64,000 bases of DNA from Eutypa lata (lineage: Eukaryota > Ascomycota > Sordariomycetes > Xylariales > Diatrypaceae), in contig JAKULF010000007.1 of assembly GCA_022661535.1 (NCBI GenBank), positions 434,001 through 498,000 of the forward strand, in the 5' to 3' direction. Below the pieces are notes generated by a model. It saw only the letters and a list, made by a program, of their open reading frames with translations. It was not told the origin of the DNA and ran no database searches. Of the stretch, positions 48,761 through 57,859 are shown in pieces; position 1 is the stretch's first letter, and each line of letters starts with the position of its first letter. The translations under genes were made by a program, and so were the position numbers.

Positions 48761-49302
48761 CCAAACCTTCGAACTCGTCTTTCCAGGTTGTGCCCCCCAA
48801 TTCTGTCCGGGACTAGAAGAACCATTCTACTTGGACTGGTGCTTCGCTATCGATCACCTCAAAGCACATGCGAATCTCCCGAATCTGAAGATTATCGTCC
48901 ACATGTCGCATATCGTTCATATGTCTACGACCCATCGCCTCAGTTACTATCCGTCAATATTTAGCAAGAGACTTCGTCGCTCCGACAGCAGTATGGCATT
49001 TGAGCTCAGGACACACTCCCAACTTCTAGCACCACTTCGGAATCTACGAGGACTGTGGCGGTTATTCGTGCACTTGGAAGCGCCCTGACAGAGAGTTGCC
49101 CGTGGGCGGCTCCGTAACTTGTCTTTACCCTGATCAGTTCAAGTTGGCTGTTGAAATGGAGAGGTGGCTGGAACAGACGGTCATGGGCGAGAAATATGAT
49201 AGTTATGCCGTGGGAAAGGGAGAGACGAAGTCAAGCGAGTGGGTGAACAAAGAGGACTACTCCTTATGTATGGGGGAGGTAGTACGTAACCTTCCTCTTT
49301 AA
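48761..49302 (+). pseudogene. F-box-type fungal protein gene, 3' half
   Basis: Immediately after the 3' LTR the F-box-family sequence resumes: FELVFPGCAPQF, DWCFAIDHLKAHANLPNLKI, then LLAPLRNLRGLWRLFVHL, typical of the C-terminal part of this family. Near 49090 a stop and frame change occur, and the tail continues in another frame as VEMERWLEQTVMGEKYDS to a stop at 49302. Relative to the left half there is also a one-base frame offset at the insertion point. The gene therefore carries the insertion plus at least two small frame breaks. Confidence 0.78.
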
Positions 49303-49701
49303 GCTGTGTAAAACTGTCATTCTTCATTAATATATCCACTTATAACACTATATGATGTATTTTGGAATGCAGGAATATAAATTATGGGCCTTCTTTCTAT
49401 CCACACATTGACCACCTACAGCACAAACTTTTCAACCACCCCTTCCTCAACTCCACATGGCCGCCCTCTGCAAGTTTATAGCCATCTCCTCCACCTTTCA
49501 TCTTGTGGAGGGCAACCCTGATACCGCTGGTGATGCGGATTATGAAGGCCCTGTCCACACTAGGTTCTAGGTAACTTTATGTCTTTCAGACACTCAAAGC
49601 AAAATAAGGTTGTAGCAGATCTTGCAGAATCATATTCCTCCCTTGTTACTGGGATTAAAACTCCACAAGTTACACACGTGGATCTAAGAGCCCGCTTCAA
49701 G
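49303..49701. other. Intergenic, nothing recognised
   Basis: About 400 bp between the F-box pseudogene tail and the decayed small secreted-protein copy. No supported feature. Confidence 0.4.
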
Positions 49702-49945
49702 CTAAAATATCGGATCTTTCGTTTCGAAAGCATCTTTTATCTCAAACGAATCTTTAAAAACAAAGGGGTCATTCGTCTCGAAAGGGTCGTTAATTAAGCA
49801 CGAACGGATCCAGGCATTCTTTGGCCGCAGAAGGGCTGGGAACGGGTTTGAAAATATAAGATGTAGACATTGCATCATTCTTGAATGCAAGGTCAGTTGT
49901 TATGGTTGGCCGAGCGGGTGCCGCAGATATTGTAGTGGCAAGTGT
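49702..49945 (-). pseudogene. Decayed copy of small secreted DPF-repeat protein
   Basis: Read on the minus strand, a signal-peptide-like segment (YLFTLATTISAAPARP) precedes a Ser/Pro stretch (FKPVPSPSAAKECLDPF). One frame over lies a tail of repeated acidic units: DPFETNDPFVFKDSFEIKDAFETKDPIF (given here as linked DPF/KD units). The signal-like part and the repeats are in different frames, so the copy is broken. The tail resembles that of the intact secreted protein at 56776-57066, which has DPFDIKDPLGIKDP. I infer a dead duplicate. Confidence 0.5.
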
Positions 49946-51088
49946 AAATAGATAAGGCCCACGCCAATTGAACCCACCCTCTTCTCAAGCATCTCATAAT
50001 AGATGGATTAAGCCTCTTGTTACCAAGATGATCAGGTTTATAAAGTAGAATAAGTCGGTTTTAGGTGTAGGAAATAGAAGTTATCTGAGTTGGGAAAGCT
50101 ATCAGATGAATGAATGCAGGTATCACGTGACTACCTTGTAGTCTACATGCGGCTACATACCTGGATTCCGCAGCTGCCTAGTGTATCCTTAGGATTCCCT
50201 TCCTATATAACAACACACACATACAATACAATTGCTCGCTGCTTCAGGGTCTACGGGCTTCAGACCCATTTCCCAGACCGTAAAGCGACGTATTGACCCA
50301 TCTCTCCATTTCATCCCTTTGGGGGCCGTTATAGTAGGCCTGGTTTATAGTAGGTCCAACCTAAATCCACTAGATTGGGGTCTCGGACAGTACGGCATAT
50401 TTAATAGGCAACTATATTTCAAATTTTACCAGTTATGTCCGACCCTCTCTTGTTAGATATGAATTGGACAGACAATAATCTCCTTGCTATAGTGAAGCGT
50501 GGAATTCACCACTTTATTTGAGTTGACACATAACCACTGGGATAACTTGTAATTGACCTGAAAGAACAGTATGTTGGCAATGAAGTGACGAAGTCAAGAA
50601 CTCGTAGTTAGGTTATGTCATTTAGGATGTACCATCACTCTTAAGTTGCACTATCAGCTAGGTTTCCTTGTACTATACAATCCACTACTCCAGCCTTGTC
50701 CCATAGTTCCACAGGGCTTTTGTTTGCCAGATCCAATGATCACCTCCAGCGACCAGAGTATCGACCACCTACCAAGCCACCACAATAGTACACAGATCGG
50801 TTCAGTTAGTTTCGTGACCAATAAATGCTGAGAGACAGGTCTGATAACATACCGTAGAGTCGGTTATCTCAAGCTAGTTGGCTTGTCCTAGTTTCACCCC
50901 GAAGGCTACTTATCTCCTTCGCCACGTAAAGGCGCAAGCCGTCGAAGGAGTCCCACCATCCCCACCCGCCGTCAGCAGTGGCTGCTAGAAAAGGGGTACT
51001 TTGGGGTAAAAAAACTCAGCTAATAACGAAACTATCCCCAATCCCATACCTCCTACGGCTCCTCGGTCACCAAGACGGTCCGGGGCAC
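49946..51088. other. Intergenic, nothing recognised
   Basis: 1.1 kb of ordinary composition with only short unsupported frames. No repeat or RNA gene was recognised. Confidence 0.4.
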
Positions 51089-51541
51089 TCAAGACGCCGG
51101 TGCGTCTCCACTGGAGGATCCAGCAGTGGCCATGGGGTTACCCTGTTCGTTGTCGGAAGGTCGACTCGACTGAGCGCGAGATCGGTTGAGTTGCGTATCG
51201 ACGATTGCGAAAAGCTCGGACAGAGTGTTGTTCGTAACATTCTGGAGGCGGATCAGCTCGTTCGCATCGTATCGCAGGCTAGCGATCTCTTCGTCGTGTC
51301 TTGTGACCCTGGTAGAATTGTCGGCGAGGGTGCTCCTCACTGGCTGGAGCGAGAGCTCCAGGTCGGGATCCTCTCGGGAAGCTATGCGAAACCAGCCGCT
51401 CCCGGGAAATGAGAACCGCCGGAGCCATCTAGGCGCCGAGTCGGTAACTATACACGAAAAGTAACCTAAAAAGTTAAGAATGCCAACAAAAACCAGGCCA
51501 GACAGGCAAATAACCGATAAGAATTCCCAAAAGATAGCCAT
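51089..51541 (-). CDS. Small membrane plus coiled-coil protein, family member A
   Basis: Intact 150-residue single-exon frame that I cannot assign to a known family. It starts MAIFWEFLSVICLSGLVFVG, an N-terminal hydrophobic helix, followed by a second hydrophobic stretch, then a charged helical region (ARG/ASP/GLU-rich, with DEEIASLRYDANELIRLQN) and a disordered Ser-rich C-terminus. The M-(A/G)-(I/V)-F-W start followed by one or two membrane segments and a coiled coil is shared with the sequences at 52492 and 55603. Likely topology: short membrane anchor with a cytosolic or lumenal coiled coil. Function unknown. No introns are needed. Confidence 0.5.
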   Translation of the reverse strand: MAIFWEFLSVICLSGLVFVGILNFLGYFSCIVTDSAPRWLRRFSFPGSGWFRIASREDPDLELSLQPVRSTLADNSTRVTRHDEEIASLRYDANELIRLQNVTNNTLSELFAIVDTQLNRSRAQSSRPSDNEQGNPMATAGSSSGDAPAS

Positions 51542-52491
51542 GTTTAGTCCTGGAGATGTGAGAAGAGGAAAAGGTCAAAATCCAGTCTGAGGCCAGATGG
51601 TTTGTTTACATACCAACAACAGGTCTAATAGAATTGGAAGGTAGGGATTGTATACTTTTACGAAAGGAAGGAGGTCACTTAATGTCATACCATATGGCAA
51701 TTTATTACGTGTTCTACCACTACATCTCATTAGGCCTTTCTATCCCGAGAAATAAATGGCAGTTGCTATTGTATTCGTGTGGTCATAGTGCGGGAGGTAT
51801 GTGGGTTTCTTTGGAAACTGTCACTAACGGCTATAATTACCGCATGTGATGAGATTGATGGCAAATTATTATCTTAATATTTCAAGATCAAGGCATGAAC
51901 GGATGCACAAAGAAGTAAACTATTAGGTAATAACTGCAGTATATTCATGATAATACTGGTCTATGTATTCATTCAGTTCCCACTTCGAAACACCTCTCCA
52001 TCGCAAACATCCCACTATGCATCTTGTACATGTGAAACCAATTTTGTTGGGGTTTGATGTGACCGACGTGCGTTGATGGTTCAGACTCACGGTGAAATAA
52101 TAGTGAGTGTGAGACGATAGTTCGCTTGATTTTTAATCCGAGAATCAATACATGAAGTTGTTGAACTTAATAATGTGATTTATGGAGATATACATAGTCT
52201 ACTTCGCATGTGTATGTACATGAATGTCATGGCCCCTTCCATTGAGTGGCAGCTTTATGAGAGCCCATCTAGTTCCTGCCTCCTATTTACCTTTCGAGTC
52301 TGACCTGAATTACGTATGTAAACAAACAAATCCCTCGAGTTCATGTTTACCTCTTTACTCATTTCTCTTCTCTTCACAAACCATCCATATTATCAGCATC
52401 GTCACTTTTGTATCGTACCCTTATATTACTATTCTATATCGTCATTCCTTGCATTAGTAGACTTGTACTCTATATTTCATTAATAGCAAGT
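51542..52491. other. Intergenic between divergent family members A and B
   Basis: 950 bp separating the two divergent membrane/coiled-coil genes. It ends in a pyrimidine-rich segment (about 52330-52400) that could serve as the promoter of member B. No other feature was recognised. Confidence 0.4.
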
Positions 52492-52833
52492 ATGGGCATA
52501 TTTTGGGCATCGCTCTTAGTATTTACCCACTTCCTGCTTGCCGCATATGGAGCACTTAGTTTTCACGGGTGCTTCGTAGTGACGTTTTCCCTCTTTGCGC
52601 CAAGGTCATTCCGGATCGAGCAGCGCGAGCACTCTCCGGAACTTCAAATACATGTCGACCAAGCGAACCGGCGGATTGACCAACTCGAGCAACGGTTGTC
52701 CGACAAGGGCTCCAAGCTCAATCAAACATTATTCCCGTCGCGTCTTCACCCTCCAGTACAAACCCGGAGCTCAGACGAAAACATCCTCTACATATTTCTA
52801 CATTTCTGGAATGGCTTACTCCAAGCCACTTGA
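52492..52833 (+). pseudogene. Small membrane plus coiled-coil protein, family member B (3' truncated)
   Basis: Starts MGIFWASLLVFTHFLLAAYG, then LSFHGCFVVTFSLFAPRSF (a second hydrophobic segment), then a coiled coil with LQIHVDQANRRIDQLEQRL and DKGSKLNQ. It shares its start with member A and the SFHG...APR/PSR segment and coiled coil with member C. After DKGSKLNQ (about 52725) the family similarity stops. The following DNA encodes, in another frame, the remains of an adenylate-forming enzyme. The frame still stays open to 52833, giving a chimeric C-terminus. I infer truncation by rearrangement. It could still be expressed. Confidence 0.5.
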
Positions 52834-53796
52834 ACCATTTGGTGAAGGTGAGAACTCTGAACATGTGCTGCCCATTCATCTCGACCTCAGCAGGCACCCT
52901 AGCAAGGACGACTTTGCAATATTAACATCAGGGACCACCGTCAATGCCAAAGCTGTGCGATAACTACCTCCTGATACCGTGTTTCTTGGTTGGGTCGGCC
53001 TTGACTACGATCAGGTCACGTTTCACCGCCGACGTAGTCTCCTCTCTAAGAATATTTGTCGATCAGATCAGTCCACACCATGTGTCACGAACCATTTCTC
53101 GCAATGTGACAAGGGCTGTATGGCTTTGAACTGAGGCTCTGTTCAGCTAACATTTTCTTTGATCCTAAGGTCCATGATAACCTTCTGTCTCTTCTCTACG
53201 ACTGGCGATGCGTCGACTATTTATCTGCACATTATGGTATGTATCTTTACTATCACATTACTGTTCTAGCTGCTGATAATATTTGTTGGCACTATTAGGC
53301 AATTCTGCATTCCGGTATCGTCGGATGACCTTCAATCAGTGGGCATGTTGGCTGGCTCTGCAAATATCCTGCACCTAACAACACTTGGTCCCATTCCCCG
53401 TCTGATACCCAACTTCTTCATCCCCGAATTGATCTCCGATATACATGGAGACACGCCCAAGTACGACCTCAGCAGCCTACAAATCATGGCATCGGACGGA
53501 GAAGCCAATGGCATTGAGGAAATGGTAGACATCTGCGATATGATCATCCAAGCTTGCATCATCACCTCCGCTCTCCACCTACGGTGTTTGCACTTCCGGA
53601 TGAGTCATTGCTCCCGATATCTGCGCTTAGAAAGATCTCTAGAAACAAGATGAGATCGCTTCTTGGGAGTAGGCGAAAAGCAGAGCCAGGACTGGATGAA
53701 CATAAGATGGAGAACTGGTGTCCTAGGCCGATATTGCGCATGATTTACAGTCCATGGCTCTGTATTTCGAGCTACGGGGACACGAAGGCACAATAG
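52725..53796 (+). pseudogene. Fragmented adenylate-forming (AMP-binding) enzyme
   Basis: Pieces in different frames, in the right order for an ANL-superfamily adenylation domain: TLQYKPGAQTKTSSTYFY and DDFAILTSGTTVNAKAVR (52790-52960; compare the conserved TSGTTG-K phosphate loop), PDTVFLGWVGLDYDQVT, VHDNLLSLLYDWRCVDYL, GPIPRLIPNFFIPELISDI with YDLSSLQIMASDGEAN (53340-53510; compare the SGGEA core), then SPPTVFALPDESLLPISALRKISRNKMRSLL (53560-53660, cited in parts), the C-terminal hinge and lysine region. Stops at 52962 and 53130 and several frame shifts break it. The N-terminal part is missing, replaced by member B. Such domains start NRPS-like reductases or acyl-CoA ligases; which one this was cannot be told. 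Confidence 0.65.
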
Positions 53797-54395
53797 ATGT
53801 GTTCCATGCCATCCCGCCTAAATTAGCAGCAAAATCAAGGGAGAACTGGGTACTTACACAACCATCTAGCGAGATCAAAAGTCTTTTCTAAGACAGAGCC
53901 GTGACTTTATGAAGTCGGTGGAGCACACTACATAATGCTGGTGCTGGGACTTGAACATACTGTTAAATTCTCTCGGGGGGGGGGCTTTGGGCGGTCCTAA
54001 GGGTCAGGGTCTTTGAATGGGGGATTGTGTTGGCTGTAAATGATTACCTAAATATATGAATAAATACCCGAGGCTTTACGAGGGCTACTGCCAGGCTGGC
54101 TACTACGAGGGTATTGTGTCGTCGATGTCGTCCACAGTGATAAGGCCCCCCCACAATACTGCCGCATTTAGTATTCCCCTAATAGAAAAAAGCTACTTAC
54201 ATGTAGGTATCTTCGGAAATAATGGCATCACAGATACACTTAATCAAAAGATTGTGTTTAAGCAGCATCTCTGATGTGGAGATGGTCAAGGCTTTCCCAT
54301 CTACAGCTACCTAGGTCACCTAATGTACATAGGAAGTAGGACGATAATGAATGTTGCACTACTTCAAGTGGAAGAACATTTAAGCTGGTATTTAC
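53797..54395. other. Intergenic, nothing recognised
   Basis: About 600 bp with a G homopolymer near 53975-53983 and no supported gene, up to the solo LTR. Confidence 0.4.
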
Positions 54396-54569
54396 TATCA
54401 CGTACAAGCTGATCTAGGAGCAAGGTATGGGTTATTGCGGATAGTGATAATTGTCTGGTATGCTCTAGAACTTAGGATAGGTAGCTAGAAAGATCTATAT
54501 ATAATACAGGAGCATCGGATACAGGGTTATCCTGCTCCGGGAGCTTAGTAAGCAGTTCTGACTGCAACA
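54396..54569 (-). mobile_element. Solo LTR of the Copia-like family, with 5-bp target duplication
   Basis: 174 bp, inverted relative to the full-length element and closely similar to its 3' LTR. It is flanked on both sides by TTTAC (54391-54395 and 54570-54574), a perfect 5-bp target duplication. Read in its own orientation it begins TGTTGCAG and ends TACGTGATA, which fixes the LTR ends. It is essentially unmutated by RIP. It most likely arose by recombination between the LTRs of a complete copy. Confidence 0.93.
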
Positions 54570-54977
54570 TTTACAACCAAGGTGACTGATATTCGAACCG
54601 GCCCCTTTGTTGTGTGACAGGTTAGTTAAGCTCAGATTATTAACCACAAGCACTGAAGCCTATTACTTCATCGACATGATGCAAGGGTGCTGCAATGTAA
54701 CGGCTCATGAATAATGTAGTATTGTATTTAGCGTAGTGATGCCATCACACCACCGTCGCGAAACTCCCCGTCCATCCGCATGCTACTGAATGAACCCCTA
54801 TGCATCGACCTCATTGCCCCAAGAGAATTGCGCGTCCCATAGCAAACAATCCAATAGCCAAGTAACCAAATAAAGGTTAAGTGTCTTGATGACGACCAAA
54901 TGACTATGAATACAAATGCCAGCCCGAGTGTTACAATATTAGGTAGCTGGCCGACCCACACCCTGTCTGTATATTGT
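54570..54977. other. Intergenic with a short membrane-type frame
   Basis: Contains a 77-codon minus-strand frame (54961-54728) with hydrophobic LGLAFVFIVIWSS and FIWLLGYWIVCYG stretches. It may be a chance frame or the remnant of another small membrane protein next to member C. Support is weak. Confidence 0.3.
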
Positions 54978-55603
54978 TCAAGTATTCCCTCTTGCCCCTG
55001 AACTAGACCCTGGAAGCAGCTCCAGGAACCCGATTGTCGGCAACCCCGGCAAACTTGATGCGTGGTCGGCGACCTGTCTTTTGATCTCGGTAACGCCAGT
55101 CATGCGGTCGGCAAGCCCAATGAGCTTGGAGTCATGGTCGGCGAGCCGTTGATCTAGAGACTCGAATCGAATATGCTCTTCGAGAGCCGTGTTGAACTTC
55201 CTGAATTTGTTTAAGCGGTCGGCCTAATTACGGACGTCTAGCGCCTGAGTTCGAAGCAGGTGTTCATTCTCGGAAATTTGTTGTCCAAGATGGCAGTAGT
55301 TCTCGGCGAGCGCATTATGTTTGTCGGCAAGTTTGTCGAGATCACCTTTATTGTCGGCCAGTCGTTCGTCGGTTTGGCTTATCTTTGAGGCAAGGTCTCG
55401 GGTCAGGTTGTCGATCTGTCGTTGGAGGTCCGAGGTGTTTCGGTCCTCAACTCTGATCCAGTACAGCTGGAGTCGAAATCGCCGGGTCAATCTCAACGAG
55501 ACGGATAGAATGATACTGAATAACTCCCATGGAATGAAATAATCGTACAGATCGCCACCAGCTAAAGGGCGTGGGCAAAAAACTGAGTCCAAAACACACC
55601 CAT
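54978..55603 (-). pseudogene. Small membrane plus coiled-coil protein, family member C (broken)
   Basis: Starts at 55603 with MGVFWTQFFAHAL, then a TAG, then LVAICTIISFHGSYSVSFYPSR, all in one frame. The M-G-V/I-F-W start and SFHG...PSR segment match member B. The frame then changes. The coiled coil continues as DLQRQIDNLTRDLASKI, LADNKGDLDKLADKHNAL and ISENEHLL to an in-frame TAG at about 55225, after which the same frame runs on as LEEHIRFESLDQRLADHDSK, LIGLADRMTGVTEIK to a TGA at 54978. Heptads with repeated LAD units span about 150 residues. The two TAGs and frame change make this a pseudogene, and both stops could come from CAG. It is the longest version of the family here (about 205 residues if unbroken). 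Confidence 0.55.
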
Positions 55604-56775
55604 GGTAATACTAAAAGAAAAACAATACTGAGCTTACAGGAGCCCTTGGATAGAAAAAAGGAAAAGGTAAACATTGGGTCGCGCCAAATTTAATTTGTCG
55701 ATATTCCTAGGACCCACGTACAACAACTTTGGAAGGCACGAACTGCAAGTTGTCATAGGGGGAGGCTTACGTCTATGACGCCAGTCCTGTGCTGCAACTG
55801 GAGCCATTTCTTCAGTAAGCCTTTCTTTTAACAGAAGCCAGATGAGAGGTTACTAGTCGGCGTGCAATTCTGAGGTGCAGTCTTGATTAATAGAAATCCA
55901 CACCTCCTCATTTGTATCTATCTCCCGCGTAGCATGTAGCTGTTTTATCAACTGGTGTTGTATTGATTATAGCGTTCTATTATATAGTCCATGGCACTTA
56001 GCTATATATGCTTGCAAGGCCATACATGCATTAGGACTTCAATGCTCTTGTCGGTGAATAATAATTATCTGCAACTGATATCGACTTTCACCAACCTCGT
56101 ACGATCTTATTCGCGAATAGTTGAGTTCACCCACATTGGAAGTATGCACTTGTATCACTGTTGAGGCCTCTTCAGGTATTTAATTATCTAGTCGTGAGAG
56201 GTGTATATTGTGAAACCCATATCGATAGCTGAGCATATATCTAGGCATGTATATAAAGTAGACAGGATAATTGCGATATCAATTGCTTAATTTCCAGCCG
56301 ATTAGTTCACATGGAATAGAACTATGAATCCAGAGATAATTGGATAGTACGCCGAATCTGTGAATGATTAGTAGCTGCACACGTGTAGTCACATAATTAT
56401 ACGTTGGTTTGGTTGAAATACGGCCTAGGGATCATGACAGCTTCACAATTTATCTTCTCTTTTCTTCAACTCTTAGATGGATATAGATACAATACCGACG
56501 TCTATGATACTGAATCGCCGCTTGAACTTATGAGTTTCTGTACACCAAGTGAAACCGATTGTAGTAAATCATGTGTGGATTTAAACTGCCTAGATGCCGA
56601 TGTTCTCACATATATCTTGCTAAAATTAAGTAGCAATCTACCGATATTTTACCTCCCTGTTCATCCACATTCCGGCCAATTAATCGCGATTCTGTGTTAT
56701 GTGAGGACTTAAGATCTAACGGCGAAGCAGATCTTGGACTGATAATACTTACTAGCTATTAGGCAATTTCGAACA
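55604..56775. other. Intergenic, nothing recognised
   Basis: 1.17 kb, AT-leaning. A plus-strand frame at 56404-56712 shows no family resemblance and is not supported. Confidence 0.4.
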
Positions 56776-57066
56776 TCAGTAGCCAAAAATACCACCCTTG
56801 GTTTCATATGGTATATCCAAATCCATGGGGTCTTTGATTCCAAGAGGATCCTTGATATCAAAGGGGTCATCATATTTCCTGGCCTTCTTGGAACTGCGCG
56901 CAGAAATATAGGTTAAAGCACTCGGAAATGTAGAAGGAGTTGAGATGGTTGCTGCTGCATTGGTCGCTGGAATATCAGGTTCGGGGCTCCCTATCTCAAG
57001 TGGAGATGTAGGCGCGGAGATGGCTGGGGCAACAACCCACATCAGGGCTAAAAGCTTGAAATGCAT
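56776..57066 (-). CDS. Small secreted protein with acidic DPF-type C-terminal repeats
   Basis: Single-exon protein of 96 residues. MHFKLLALMWVVAPAISA is a good signal peptide, with cleavage likely after ALA/SER-ALA near residue 18. A Pro/Ser/Thr/Ala-rich linker follows (to about residue 58), then a basic SSKKARK site and a tail with units DPFDIKD, PLGIKD, PMDLDIPYETK, ending GGIFGY. The protein is small, secreted and cysteine-free. It may be a secreted effector-like or wall-associated protein, or a propeptide processed at the KKARK site, but there is no direct support for any of these. A decayed relative with DPF/KD repeats lies at 49702-49945. TE-rich surroundings are typical of lineage-specific secreted proteins. 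Confidence 0.55.
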   Translation of the reverse strand: MHFKLLALMWVVAPAISAPTSPLEIGSPEPDIPATNAAATISTPSTFPSALTYISARSSKKARKYDDPFDIKDPLGIKDPMDLDIPYETKGGIFGY

Positions 57067-57580
57067 TTGACAATACTGAGTGAATACTGAGTGGTGTACT
57101 ATTTCCGGGTAGAGGAATGAAGTTTTAGAGAAATGAATACTCGTTGAACAGCAATGGTGCTCTACTTATAGCTGCTACTATACTAGCGTATCTTAACACA
57201 GTAAGGTTTAAGAATAATTTTATTGCCCATCCGATGGCACCTGAAACAACGCTGTATTTTTAAGTTCAACCGAAGAATCAGTCAATACTTTTAGGATATC
57301 TAGCTAAAAGTACGGGCGTCTAAACGATCTTAGTTTGTACCTTTATTAGAGCTTATATCCAATAATCTACTACATGTATATAGGACTCCAATCTCAGTGG
57401 GCTTACCGACAAGATTCGCTGGCCTAAAATGATAAATAATTTCAGCTTCGAGGCCAGATATCCCTTCATGATTTCATGTAAATATCTGGTCTGTAAAGGT
57501 GAGTAGAGCATATTTATAAATTATTTGGACGTCACGACGGACTCGCTTACTTGACACACCACCAACAATACATCCGAGCC
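57067..57580. other. Intergenic, nothing recognised
   Basis: About 500 bp upstream of the secreted protein (promoter side). No other feature was recognised. Confidence 0.4.
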
Positions 57581-57859
57581 CTAGGAGTTTGCCAACTTCA
57601 GAAGCTTGATTACAGTCTCCCTAATACTATCAAACTCAAGAGACAAATCACGAACAACATGTAGAAGCCTGCTGCTGTCGAGGGTCCAGCGTAGTCTGGT
57701 CTGAAGCCCTGGCATGCGATATGGATTGAGGTTCCTATTCTTCTCTAAGATCAAGCATTGGGCAATGAAGATTAAACTCAAAGGTTTGGGCGTTCCGAGA
57801 CCAATCTTCTCCAGCCACGGCCTCTTAGATTCATAGCAGATATCGTCATCATCCATCAT
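57581..57859 (-). CDS. Short hypothetical frame, possibly a gene fragment
   Basis: A 92-codon frame starting MMDDDDICYESKRPWLEKIG and ending in a helical SIRETVIKLLKLANS. The amino-acid composition looks protein-like (balanced, amphipathic C-terminal helix), but there is no recognised family, signal peptide or convincing intron to connect it with other exons. It may be the last exon of a degraded gene. Confidence 0.25.
   Translation of the reverse strand: MMDDDDICYESKRPWLEKIGLGTPKPLSLIFIAQCLILEKNRNLNPYRMPGLQTRLRWTLDSSRLLHVVRDLSLEFDSIRETVIKLLKLANS

Noticed and set aside
54056..54274. 72-codon plus-strand frame
   Set aside because: No recognisable feature and no supporting neighbouring exons.
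56776..57066. Secreted DPF-repeat protein as a dikaritin-type RiPP precursor
   Set aside because: The units are not identical, are not separated by regular KR sites, and no UstY-type (DUF3328) or UstF-type partner gene is present in the window.
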